This document shows, in pieces, positions 1 to 8,603 of a stretch of 20,000 bases of DNA. The translations under genes were made by a program, and so were the position numbers. The notes under the pieces were generated by a model. That model ran no database searches, was not told the DNA's origin, and saw nothing but the letters and a program-made list of their open reading frames with translations. Source of the stretch: Paulinella micropora (lineage: Eukaryota; Cercozoa; Imbricatea; Euglyphida; Paulinellidae); the NCBI GenBank assembly GCA_019918135.1, contig WBZZ01000589.1, positions 55,001 to 75,000 on the forward strand. The letters are read 5' to 3'. Position 1 is the stretch's first letter, and the number at the start of each line of letters is the position of its first letter.

Positions 1-1
1 G

Positions 2-73
2 CGATACGAAAAACAAAAGGAAGAATTGATAAGTTTGAGGCGATTGCGGGATAGTCTGGCGGTAAATATATAA
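2..73 (+). CDS. C-terminal tail of an unknown protein (5' end outside window)
   Basis: A reading frame open from base 2 encodes about 23 residues, rich in Arg, Lys and Glu, and ends at TAA 71-73. The tail looks like the end of a charged helix or coiled coil (EKQKEELISLRRLRDSL). It is followed by an AT-rich gap and the next gene on the same strand. Too little remains to name a family. Another frame is open over the same bases up to a TAG, so this call rests only on the helix-like composition and the stop lying just before the promoter-like gap. Confidence 0.35.
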   Translation, partial: RYEKQKEELISLRRLRDSLAVNI

Positions 74-110
74 ATTATTTTATATATAAGTATATCATGG
101 TAGATATACT

Positions 111-656
111 ATGGACACTAGACTGCTGATGACACGCCCATACTGGGCACACGAAGATTTACAATTGCACATTGATTACACGGAGGGAAATTATTTTTTA
201 AATTTAATCAATGCTGTCCGTTTTGTTGCCCCCGACGGCCGATGGGACACTAATCACTGGCAGGTGGCACGTATGTTGAAAGGTGGCACGGAGAGTTATT
301 GTTGTTGCGGACACATAATTACAAAGAACTTCATAATCAAGCACAGGACGAGTGGTGCTGAGATGATTGTTGGCTCTCATTGTGTCAAGAGGTTTAATAA
401 TCGCAAAATGAATGAAGAGGTGTCGTTGCTAGTTAGACTTAACGACCCCAATGTTAAATTTTGTAGCCACTGCGAAAGTAAAAGGGCGATTTCAAAAAAT
501 ATAATAGCACGATACCCGAACAAGGACAAATACTACCATACGACATGTATGCGAAAGGCCTTTTACCAATGCACCTTTTGTAATGCTTACAGAGGATATG
601 AACCATGCGACTGCTACAATAAAATACGAAACAACACTCCCTTTTGGTTGCGGTAA
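111..656 (+). CDS. Zinc-cluster protein of giant virus/PLV type, 181 aa
   Basis: Function unknown. Visible are three Cys/His groups: CCCGH at 64-68 paired with GSHC at 88-91; CSHC at 118-121 paired with H143 and C146; and CTFC at 154-157 paired with CDC at 166-168. The first pair (CxCG, then 20-25 residues, then [IV]GSxC) is a motif I recognise from many uncharacterised proteins of large eukaryotic DNA viruses, so a small zinc-binding fold is likely, perhaps for nucleic-acid or protein binding. The ATG at 111 follows a TATATA-rich stretch; an alternative in-frame start is Met7 (129). It lies just upstream of the primase on the same strand. The product could be a regulator or a host-interaction factor; the sequence does not decide. 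Confidence 0.75.
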   Translation: MDTRLLMTRPYWAHEDLQLHIDYTEGNYFLNLINAVRFVAPDGRWDTNHWQVARMLKGGTESYCCCGHIITKNFIIKHRTSGAEMIVGSHCVKRFNNRKMNEEVSLLVRLNDPNVKFCSHCESKRAISKNIIARYPNKDKYYHTTCMRKAFYQCTFCNAYRGYEPCDCYNKIRNNTPFWLR

Positions 657-765
657 GTATATATAGAATATTTTTATTTCTTCTAAGGATAAGATAACAT
701 ATGGGTATAAATATATAGAACAATTTAATTATTTTTCTATAAAAAAATCTGACCACTGATATACA
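657..765 (+). promoter_or_regulatory. AT-rich intergenic promoter region before the primase
   Basis: This 109-base gap has several TATA-like boxes: GTATATATAGAATA right after the upstream stop, GGTATAAATATATAG near 705-718, and CTATAAAAAAAT about 30 bases before the primase ATG. It probably carries the 3' end of the zinc-protein transcript and the promoter of the replication genes. No strong hairpin was seen. Confidence 0.4.
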
Positions 766-2061
766 ATGACCGCCCCTATGTTGGACAATGGCAACTGGCA
801 CTGGAAACAGGAAGAAGCACTGGAGGGCAAAACGGCCGAAATCCTTATCAAATGGGGCAACAAACAATTTACTACTTTACCAAACCAAGAAGACTTCATT
901 GAATTGATTGAAAAAACCCCCGAAGAACAAAAACAATTTTACGAAGTGTTGATGGATGGTAAGCCACAGCGAATGTTTGCCGATTTGGACGGCGATAACT
1001 TGAGTATCTCGCGAGAGAAGATGTATGAACGATGGAACGATTTAATGGAAAATGTATTTCAACTACTTGGTATGAAATACAACCCGAAAAAGGCCAAATA
1101 CTTGGATGCCTGCAAGGGTGATAAGATGTCGTGCCACTTTTCATATGACAACTGCTTCGTATTTGCCAACTGCGACACACAAAAAGAATTTTGGAAATTC
1201 GTTGAAACCATTATTGAAAAAAATTACACTGACCTCTGCTTTACCTTTGAACGGCAGGATAAAAAAATTGAACTGCGAACCATTCTGGATATCTCCGTGT
1301 ATAACAAGAACCGAGCATTTCGCACCATTTACTCTCACAAAGACGGGAGCAGTCGTGTGTTGCTTCCATACTCCTATACACCAAAAACCAATACATTGAA
1401 ACTATTGCAAAATGTTGAAATTGATGATTACTTAATCATGCGACCCGACGAAACCTCATACTATAGTGTTAAACTGCCCGAATACACTTCTCTGCGACGA
1501 TACCAGCACATAACTATTGCCGAAGTTGAACAAATCATACTCAGCAAAGTGGCTAATGTGGAGATAAAACAGCAAAAGCAACGAATGTTTATTTTAAAAA
1601 CGAAAGGAGTGAGAAAATGTATCATAAATGGCGAGGAGAACCAAAGCGACAACTGCTATGTTGTGTGGAAACGAGACGGGCTTTATTTCTACTGCCATGA
1701 TACGGGTTGTGAAGGTAAAGGTGTGCGAATTCATGAATTTACTCCCGCAATTGCTCACGATATCAACACTATTGATGACTTACGGCGACTTGGCCGTGAG
1801 TGTAAGACGATTGAAAAATTCAAAGATTTTCTAGAAACCGCTTTGGCATGGATGAACAAATCATATTGTTTTGCTAACTTGGCAAAGCCAACCATAATTG
1901 AAGAATACATTGATGCTAGGGACAAAATGGTGTTTCGTTATAAAACAGAAACGGCGATGGAGGCCTTCTTCAAAAACAAAAGAATAAAGACTAATCTTTC
2001 AAAGGAAGACTGGATGGCACTAGGCAAAAACCCCGCCACATTGAATGTTGTTGATTTATAA
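766..2061 (+). CDS. Archaeo-eukaryotic primase (AEP) half of a primase-helicase, 431 aa
   Basis: Predicted DNA primase that lays down primers for viral DNA replication. Motif I is FADLDGD at 71-77 (metal ligands D73 and D75); motif II is SCHF at 122-125 (S-x-H); motif III is LDISVY followed by NRAFR at 174-186. A C-terminal zinc site of UL52-like type is suggested by C285, C297, C310 and C315 around the stretch YFYCHDTGCEGKG. The gene ends at TAA 2059-2061, and only one codon (AAA) separates this stop from the ATG of the SF3 helicase in the same frame. In PLVs, virophages and giant viruses these domains are normally fused in one protein of about 800 residues, and 766-3210 equals 814 codons. 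Either this is one gene with an in-frame stop (error, mutation or readthrough) or a true split pair translated by reinitiation. Confidence 0.9.
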   Translation: MTAPMLDNGNWHWKQEEALEGKTAEILIKWGNKQFTTLPNQEDFIELIEKTPEEQKQFYEVLMDGKPQRMFADLDGDNLSISREKMYERWNDLMENVFQLLGMKYNPKKAKYLDACKGDKMSCHFSYDNCFVFANCDTQKEFWKFVETIIEKNYTDLCFTFERQDKKIELRTILDISVYNKNRAFRTIYSHKDGSSRVLLPYSYTPKTNTLKLLQNVEIDDYLIMRPDETSYYSVKLPEYTSLRRYQHITIAEVEQIILSKVANVEIKQQKQRMFILKTKGVRKCIINGEENQSDNCYVVWKRDGLYFYCHDTGCEGKGVRIHEFTPAIAHDINTIDDLRRLGRECKTIEKFKDFLETALAWMNKSYCFANLAKPTIIEEYIDARDKMVFRYKTETAMEAFFKNKRIKTNLSKEDWMALGKNPATLNVVDL

Positions 2062-2064
2062 AAA

Positions 2065-3210
2065 ATGTGGAATACTCACCCGAAACGGCGAGAGGTAAAT
2101 GATATTATCTTTGACCCCAAAGCATACTTTGATGACAACAAAAAAGGGTTTTACAACTTATTCAAAGGATTTGCCGTCCCCGCCGACACATTGCACGATG
2201 TAAAATCATTTACTCCAGAAGAAGAGAAAAACGAGCCATTCTTTCAACATATTTTAAACAGATGGTGCGGTGGAGACCAAAATGTCTATAAAAAAGTTTT
2301 GGATATGTTTGCACACATTTACCAAAAGCCGTGGGAGAAATTACATTTATCTTTGGTGCTAACCAGCACAGAACGAGCAGGTAAGGGGATTATCCTTGAA
2401 ATATTCAAAGATATTATTGGTGGCGAATATTACTTTCAACCCTCCGATGTGAAAGAAGTATTGGGAGACTTCAATGCACAACTAGCACGGGCTATAGTCG
2501 TATATATGGACGAAATGGTGTGGGGTGGTGATAAGGAACGAGCGGGCACTATTAAGAAAATTGTATCCGAAAATACACTCACTCTCAAACAAAAATATTT
2601 ACCAAATCTTACATTAGAAAATATCTTCTTCTTGGTGCTTGCTTCTAACGAAGAATGGGTTGTCCCCGCAGGAACAACGGAGCAACGATGGCTGGTATTG
2701 GAAGTATCGGACGAATTGGCACTAATGAAAGAAAACGAAAAAAGAAAAGTGATTGCGGATATTCGTGCAATTGACCGACAGCGACTGGCGAAGTTTCTTG
2801 CCGAACGAGACCTTAGCACTTTTAATGATCGCGAGACGATATTAACAGGCGGACTACGACAACAAAAAGTAAAAACATTATCTAAAATGCGGAAGTGGTG
2901 GTTAGATTGTTTAAACGATGGCCATATTTCAAGCGGAATGCCAGAAATACAATTTGGCGAAGAAGTTTCAAAAGAAGTAATGTATGACATATACAAATCA
3001 AATATTAATGACCCTCATACTTCGCAGACAAGTTTCTGGATGCAAATGAAAAAACTGATCCCCGATGCAAGGGAAACAAAGAAAACCATAGGCGGAAGGA
3101 GACCAAGATTTATACAATTACCCTCTCTGGAAGAATGCCAGAACACATGGCGAACTATTTACGGAGACCAAGAATGGCGATTTAGCACACAGGACGACGA
3201 CGATGAATAA
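2065..3210 (+). CDS. Superfamily 3 (D5-like) replicative helicase, 381 aa
   Basis: Predicted ATP-driven DNA helicase acting with the primase at the replication fork. The N-terminal part (GFYNLFKGFAV at 28-38) matches the D5_N-type linker that precedes the ATPase. Walker A is the divergent STERAGKGII at 101-110 (K107); Walker B is VVYMDE at 145-150 (D149, E150); the sensor is ASN at 193-195 after a hydrophobic strand (motif C of SF3); and R208 in TEQRW is a possible arginine finger. The frame is continuous with the primase except for one TAA at 2059. The start at 2065 is simply the first Met after that stop and has no spacer or TATA box of its own, which supports an originally fused primase-helicase. 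A hairpin followed by a T run lies just after the stop. Confidence 0.9.
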   Translation: MWNTHPKRREVNDIIFDPKAYFDDNKKGFYNLFKGFAVPADTLHDVKSFTPEEEKNEPFFQHILNRWCGGDQNVYKKVLDMFAHIYQKPWEKLHLSLVLTSTERAGKGIILEIFKDIIGGEYYFQPSDVKEVLGDFNAQLARAIVVYMDEMVWGGDKERAGTIKKIVSENTLTLKQKYLPNLTLENIFFLVLASNEEWVVPAGTTEQRWLVLEVSDELALMKENEKRKVIADIRAIDRQRLAKFLAERDLSTFNDRETILTGGLRQQKVKTLSKMRKWWLDCLNDGHISSGMPEIQFGEEVSKEVMYDIYKSNINDPHTSQTSFWMQMKKLIPDARETKKTIGGRRPRFIQLPSLEECQNTWRTIYGDQEWRFSTQDDDDE

Positions 3211-3215
3211 ACAAT

Positions 3216-3231
3216 AATACCAGTTGGTATT
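3216..3231 (+). terminator. Hairpin plus T-run after the helicase gene
   Basis: AATACCA (3216-3222), a two-base loop and TGGTATT (3225-3231) form a perfect 7-bp stem, immediately followed by more T residues. It starts five bases past the helicase stop and lies before the next TATA box, a position fit for a 3'-end or polyadenylation hairpin as known from mimivirus-type transcripts. Function inferred from position only. Confidence 0.45.
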
Positions 3232-3253
3232 TTTTTTCTATCCATTATATAGT

Positions 3254-3733
3254 ATGAGCACAAAGCAATTCTACCTTGACGAGATCGCCAAATGGGAGAT
3301 TGATAGCAATGTTAAGAAACCGACCATTAAATGGACGAAACCCGACATTGTATCATTTTATGAACAATACAAACCAAATGTTGATCAACATACTAGCGAC
3401 AATGTAAAAGTAGAAATGCCGTCGGTCACTACACTGGAAAACATAGTTAGCAGTATGGCAGAGGAGGAAAGCACTCCATTCAAAACTGCGGATTTAGTAG
3501 AAACAGGCATTACGGAAATTAAGGCCAACGTGGGGGAAGAACTGGCAAAAAAAGAAACGGAAGCAAAAGAAGAGAAGAAAACACCGATTAAAGCAAAGCG
3601 GAATCCGCCCGAGGGCGGATATAGTTGCTATGAAATAATAACGGCACATTTGAAAGTATCCAAAGACCCGTTTAACTTCTTGTATATGAAAGTTGAAGAC
3701 CGCACCATATTACAGGAGGATATGAAGAAATGA
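3254..3733 (+). CDS. Hypothetical charged protein, 159 aa; reading frame probably extends to 3898
   Basis: Not recognised. The start at 3254 is preferred over an upstream in-frame Met (3224) because the latter lies in the hairpin/T-run and TATA region. Residues 1-60 are ordinary globular-looking sequence, 85-118 are a Lys/Glu-rich linker, and a new block begins at 119 (PPEGGYSCYEIITAHLKVS). After the TGA at 3731 the same frame stays protein-like (WHESRYGHIPPEQRP-like composition, many charged and aromatic residues), meets a second TGA at 3869 and ends at TAG 3896-3898. Reading through both would give about 214 residues and a 21-base convergent overlap with the next gene, similar to the overlaps of the other two convergent pairs here. 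So the true C-terminus is uncertain: two substitutions or errors, or the real end at 3733. An 8-bp GC-rich hairpin (3603-3620) lies inside the gene. Confidence 0.65.
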   Translation: MSTKQFYLDEIAKWEIDSNVKKPTIKWTKPDIVSFYEQYKPNVDQHTSDNVKVEMPSVTTLENIVSSMAEEESTPFKTADLVETGITEIKANVGEELAKKETEAKEEKKTPIKAKRNPPEGGYSCYEIITAHLKVSKDPFNFLYMKVEDRTILQEDMKK

Positions 3734-3877
3734 CACGAGAGTAGATACGGACATATACCGCCAGAGCAACGCCCCACTCTTAAATATGGTAAGTTAGATT
3801 ATAAGACGTTTTTCCGCGATGTCTTATCTCAACCACGAGGGCAAACTCACGACATTAAAAGATATGTATGACAGGTT

Positions 3878-4507
3878 TCACGTGTAAGAGGCAGTTAGTG
3901 CTATGTCTCTCATCACATCAATATTAAAATATGATGGTTTGAAAGATACAGGCTCCGCAGATGCTGATTTATAATACACTTCCAATGTTATTGGAGCATC
4001 CGCCGCATACGTTACCAGAGCATCATTGGTTGTATTATTTACAATTCTTATTGTTCTGTTATTAGTGGTGTCAGACGGGTTTGGACAAGTCATCTGCCAT
4101 ATCAAATTCATTTGAACTCCGTATCTTTGGATTAGCCACACACAATCAAAAGACTTATAATCAATGGCGGTTGTATAATTTAGCACTTCGGTATAATAAT
4201 CATATGTATTCGTGCCATCTGTGATATGAAACCAAAATTGAAAAGTGGCAATGCCAGTCGGAGCGGGTAAATTCAATGAACCACGAAATGATACATTAAT
4301 GAAATAACCATATCCTAAACTTGATATTGTTTTGCTACCATATCCGCCCGTACATAGAGTGGTAAATGTGGAACTCGTCATCCACGAGCGCATATCAAGA
4401 CCAACATACGCATTTTGAATGTTTCTTGTTAATGTCGGGGTAGCCACGACCGCGATAGTTTTTGTGTCAATAGATTGTTGCTCTTGCGAACGGCCAAATA
4501 TATTCAT
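3878..4507 (-). CDS. Beta-rich surface/fibre-like protein with MNIFGRS N-terminus, 209 aa
   Basis: No family recognised. The composition is rich in Thr, Ser, Tyr and Asn with alternating hydrophobic residues, typical of beta-sandwich virion surface proteins; there are no signal peptide or membrane segments. The N-terminus MNIFGRSQEQQS resembles that of the protein at 16639-17870 (MNLFGQSTSTPS), also on the minus strand, suggesting a common capsid-anchoring peptide. It is transcribed divergently from the large fibre gene at 4554, with a 46-base shared promoter region, which again fits a late structural role. The aromatic-rich middle (FQFWFHITDGTNTYDYYTE) could be a receptor-binding head. Confidence in the CDS is high, in the role moderate. 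Confidence 0.75.
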   Translation of the reverse strand: MNIFGRSQEQQSIDTKTIAVVATPTLTRNIQNAYVGLDMRSWMTSSTFTTLCTGGYGSKTISSLGYGYFINVSFRGSLNLPAPTGIATFQFWFHITDGTNTYDYYTEVLNYTTAIDYKSFDCVWLIQRYGVQMNLIWQMTCPNPSDTTNNRTIRIVNNTTNDALVTYAADAPITLEVYYKSASAEPVSFKPSYFNIDVMRDIALTASYT

Positions 4508-4553
4508 TTTTTTAAACTATATATACCATAATATAAAATAATAGAATTAAAAT
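4508..4553. promoter_or_regulatory. Divergent promoter region between the two fibre-like genes
   Basis: 46 bases almost wholly A/T, with ACTATATATACC near the minus-strand gene and AATATAAAATAATAG near the plus-strand gene. Both ATGs lie within 45 bases of the central TATATATA, so it probably serves as a bidirectional TATA promoter. Confidence 0.45.
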
Positions 4554-7500
4554 ATGAACCATTTAGGCAATCCGTGGGCATATCACTATTACGGCTCTGT
4601 GATAATAGACGAGGATTTAGAAGTTGATGGTGTATTATATGGCGACCATATTGAAGCAAACTCAATACAAGCAAGGACTGATGATATAACAATATCGTCA
4701 GAAAATAATAACTCTTCTTTGTTGATATCTGATACTGGTTATGTGTCAATTAATAACGAATACGATTTGCCATTAGCGGACGGCACGGCTAATCAAATAT
4801 TAAAAACGGACGGGCTCGGCAATACTTCATTTGCTACATTGACTTCAAGTTATATAAGCGACTTTGAATTGGATAAATTAACGGATGTAGTCATAACAGG
4901 CACACCCACAAATAACCAACTACTCATTTATAGCACAGGGCAATGGCGCAATACAAACTCACCTTTTCTTAGATTGGATGGCCTCACTATGATGTTTGGA
5001 AATTTAAATATGGGAGGTTTTAATGTAGTAAATGTCGGTAATGTTGATGGTATTGATGTTTCGGCTCTTGATAGTGCTGTGGTTAAATTAACGGGAGACC
5101 AAACCATAGCAGGAATTAAGACATTTAGCAGTATAATAAATGCTAGTGCGGGGATTGATATGAAAAGCCAAAGTATAACAAATGTAAATTTGGTTGATGG
5201 TATTGATGTTTCGGCTCTTGATAGTTCGGTGGTTAAACTAACGGGAGACCAAACAATAACAGGAAACAAAATATTTACTACTTATGTGGCCGTAAAAGAC
5301 TCAAATCCATTAAACACTGGCAAGTTATTCTTTAATTACAACAATAATATGGGCTCTATCTATTCGTCGGATGCGGGTGGAGCCACTGGCTATCCACTAA
5401 CTATTGTCGGTTCTTCTATACTTTTTGCTCCAACAACAGGTGGTGGAATGACATTGACAAATAATGTTTTAAATTTTAACAGCACGACAGCAATCAGCGG
5501 ACTACCCGCACCATTCTACGACGGCGATGCTTCAACGAAAGCATATACCGATACGAAACTGGCAAAGGACGGCACAACGGCTATGACGGGCAGTTTAAAT
5601 ATGGGTGGATTTTCAATAACAAATGTTAATCTTGTTGATGGTGTTGATGTTTCTACTCTTGACACCGCAGTCGTCAAACTAACAGGAGACCAAACCATAG
5701 CAGGAACCAAAACATTCAGCAACATAATAAATGCTAGTGCGGGGATTGATATGAAAAGCCAAAGTATAACAAATGTTAATCTTGTTGATGGTGTTGATGT
5801 TTCTACTCTTGATACTTCTGTCGTTAAACTAACAGGAGACCAAACCATAGCAGGGAATAAAAAAATTACTTCAACAATAGAAGTGCGGGGTGCTACTGCT
5901 CCAACCGCTTTTGATGGTATCGGTATTGCCTTTGATACGGCGACAAATATAGGAGAGATTGTGGCACAAAAAATAGCAACCGCGGTCTATTATCCGATAC
6001 AAATAACGGGTTCGTATGTTGATTTATATGCGGGTGATAATGTAATCGCGACAGCGACTGGCACTACACTATCTTTGAACAACAGAAAAATTACAAATTT
6101 GGCCACACCAACAGCAACAACGGACGGAGCGACAAAAGGGTATGCGGATACATTAGACGGGCAAAATGTGAAACTAACAGGAAACCAAACCATAGCAGGA
6201 ATTAAGACATATAGCAGTGGTGTTGAAATAACGGGAAATTCAATCAATGCGACAACAAAAGGAACATTTATCGTTTTCAATTCTACCAGTAATATCGGGT
6301 CAATTGCTAGTTTGGATATGAAAACTGCAACATATTACAACTTTGAAATTTCTGCCAAAAAAATAAGTTTCATTATTGACGGGACGATTGTTGGTTGGGT
6401 AAATGCTTCGGGGCTAGATTGTAATAGTAGCAAAATAACCAACCTTGGAACTCCGACATTATCAACAGACGGAGCGACAAAAGGGTATGCGGACACATTG
6501 GACGGACAAAATGTAAAACTAACAGGCGACCAAACCATAACAGGAAGTAAAACATTTAATGGTGCGAGCACCGTGATAAAATATCTAACTTTAACAAACA
6601 ATGCTGATTTTAATAATCAAACCATCACTAATGGAGGAAATATAACATATAATGGGGCAAGGATATTAAACCAAAATGGAGGAGATATATTCTTTTCACA
6701 GACATCGGGAGATTACCAATATTTCTTATTTACTCTAAATACCGCTACAAGTGGAACCGCGAACCAACGAGGTTATGTATTTACGAATGTAGCATCTGAT
6801 GTAAAAGGGGCGGGACTTTATATTTCAAAACTTTTGGATAATAAAAGTGCTTCGTCAGACATTGTCCGTTTTAACAATGCTGGCGGTATGCGGTTTTATG
6901 GAGCCTTAGATATGAACTCAAACAACATAACAAATGGTGGAACAATAACGGGAACTACAATTACTTCAACCGCGGGAGTATCGACAACAACATTAACGGC
7001 GAGTGGATCATTAACAGCCACAGGAGGCTCTAGCATAGTCATACAAGGAAATACAAATGGTGGTAATACACGCGGAATATTTTTGTGGGACACTGGCAAT
7101 ACAAATTATGGTATTTATATGGCACAATCTGGAGCCAATAAATCTCTAGCAGGTGGAGTGGCATCAGCCGTTGCTGGAAACGATTTTACTTCTTTCGCCG
7201 TTAGATTTAGAGTTAGCAATGTTTCAACCGATGGTTTTATATGGGAGAACTCTTCCGAACAATTGTTAATGTCATTAAACTGGGCAAACGGCACTTTATG
7301 GACAAAAGGATTAATAACGGCTAGTGCTGGTGTATCAACAACTACGATCGCTGCGAGTGGATTAATAACGGCAAATGCGGGTATATCAACAACAACATTA
7401 ACAACAAGCGACAATTTGGTAGTAGGTGCTGGAAAAAGTGTTTTCATTGATAGAAATGCCTTGGCCAACAATAAACTGGTTTTATGGGATGGAGGAACAC

Positions 7501-8603
7501 CTTCAACGACTGCTTTTCTTGGATTTGGTGTTGCTAGTAATACATTGATTTATAATGTTAATTCTGCCGATAGCCACGTATTTTACCATAGTGCGGCGAC
7601 AGAATTATTTAGAATTAACAACACAGCAATCACTGCTTCAAAGGCACTAACGGCAAATGCGGGTATATCAACAACGACATTGGCAGCAAGTGGCTTACTA
7701 ACCGCGAATGGAGGGTCAAAAATAACAATTCAAAACGGAGTAAATGGGGACCAAACAACGGAATATTTTTGTATGCGAGCAAGGACACGAACTGGGGATT
7801 TATATGGGGCAACCGGGGGCTAACAGAAGTTTATCAAACGGAACAGCAGTAGCCGGAAATGGTATTACCGGTTTTGTTATGAGATTTAGAGTAAATAATT
7901 CTACAAATGAGGGTGCCGTGTGGGAGAATAGCGGCGAAGTTCTTCTAATGTCGTTAAATGGGTCGGACGGGTCGTTATGGACAAAAGATTGATAACTGCT
8001 AATGCGGGATTAACTATGCCAACAACATCAAGCGGATTTTTGACAATAAGACAAAGACCAGGCAATACATCCAACCCACAAATATTTATGAAAGCAGGAG
8101 ACTCATCAGGTTATGCTTCAATAATGAATACAGGAGGTTTATTACATGCTTGGTCAACTTCATTATCAAATGGTGAAAACAATACGGGTTATGTTTATTT
8201 GGCTGCGGGAGCAAATACATGGTCTTCTGGTTCAGACAGGAGATTAAAATCAGATATTAAAACACTAGAATGTGAGGGATGTTGTGAGAAACTTATGAAA
8301 ATAAACTGCTGTTCATATTATTGGAAATCAGACGAGAAAAAAGAAAAAAAGAGCCACGGATTTATTGCCGACGAGGTTAAAAAAATATTTCCAGAATTTG
8401 TATCTGAAAGTGGAATGAAGGCAGACGACGGAAAAAGCATCCTTGAAGGAGTATCATATATGGAATTTATACCAGTATTAGTCAGTGCTTTTCAACATAT
8501 TGTGGATAATCTCGGACATGTCCGAGATAGGGTAGATAATTTAGAGAAAGAAAATAAAAATCTCATGAATATACTACAAGAAATTAGAGAAAATGTCAAA
8601 TAA
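4554..8603 (+). CDS. Phage-like long fibre with C-terminal peptidase S74 chaperone, ~1350 aa, frame broken three times
   Basis: Predicted trimeric fibre on the virion surface, for host attachment. In order: an N-terminal region with a phage-fibre-like element (LPLADGTANQILKTDGLGN, near 4768-4824); six repeats of KLTG[DN]QTI[AT]G (about 5085-6545); STKAYTD/ATKGYADT and MTGSLNMGG motifs shared with phage tail fibres; STTTLxASG repeats (6970-7700); two copies of a GIF...GIYM...GAN...LWTKG block; then GSDRRLKSDI at about 8226-8255, the hallmark of the peptidase S74 / endosialidase intramolecular chaperone, which in known proteins self-cleaves at the Ser-Asp after trimer folding. A coiled coil ends the protein. 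The frame breaks near 7746-7749 and 7794-7797 (GGGG runs) and at 7987; each equals one missing base, and restoring three bases gives exactly 1351 codons. The stop overlaps the next gene by 11 bases. Confidence 0.9.
5133..5185 (+). repeat. 53-bp direct repeat, copy 1 (in fibre)
   Basis: Identical base for base to 5724-5776, within a longer similar unit that encodes NASAGIDMKSQSITNV and the following VDG[IV]DVS[AT]LD. Recent internal duplication of a fibre module. Confidence 0.85.
5724..5776 (+). repeat. 53-bp direct repeat, copy 2 (in fibre)
   Basis: Second copy of the element at 5133-5185, about 590 bases downstream and in the same reading frame. Such repeats allow fibre length to change by recombination and are also a risk for assembly collapse. 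Confidence 0.85.
8509..8528. repeat. Perfect 20-bp palindrome, copy 1
   Basis: ATCTCGGACATGTCCGAGAT is its own reverse complement. It sits in the C-terminal coding part of the fibre, where it encodes the peptide LGHVRD. The surrounding 28 bases (8503-8530) recur exactly at 8642-8669. Related but imperfect ACATGT-centred palindromes occur at 18262-18282 and 18309-18338. Confidence 0.9.

Noticed and set aside
454..867. 137-codon minus-strand open frame across the zinc gene and primase start
   Set aside because: It overlaps two supported plus-strand genes and the promoter gap; composition is that of a shadow frame.
2436..2996. 186-codon minus-strand open frame opposite the helicase
   Set aside because: The plus strand carries Walker A, Walker B and sensor motifs over the same bases; the minus frame has no recognisable features.
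3731..3871. UGA read as tryptophan (alternative genetic code) to explain the two in-frame TGAs
   Set aside because: All long intact genes in the window use TGG for tryptophan and have no internal TGA; several genes end in TGA. Reassignment would show many internal TGAs.
4928..7471. Series of minus-strand open frames opposite the fibre gene
   Set aside because: They mirror the repeats of the fibre in the complementary strand, lack promoters and have repetitive, non-protein-like composition.
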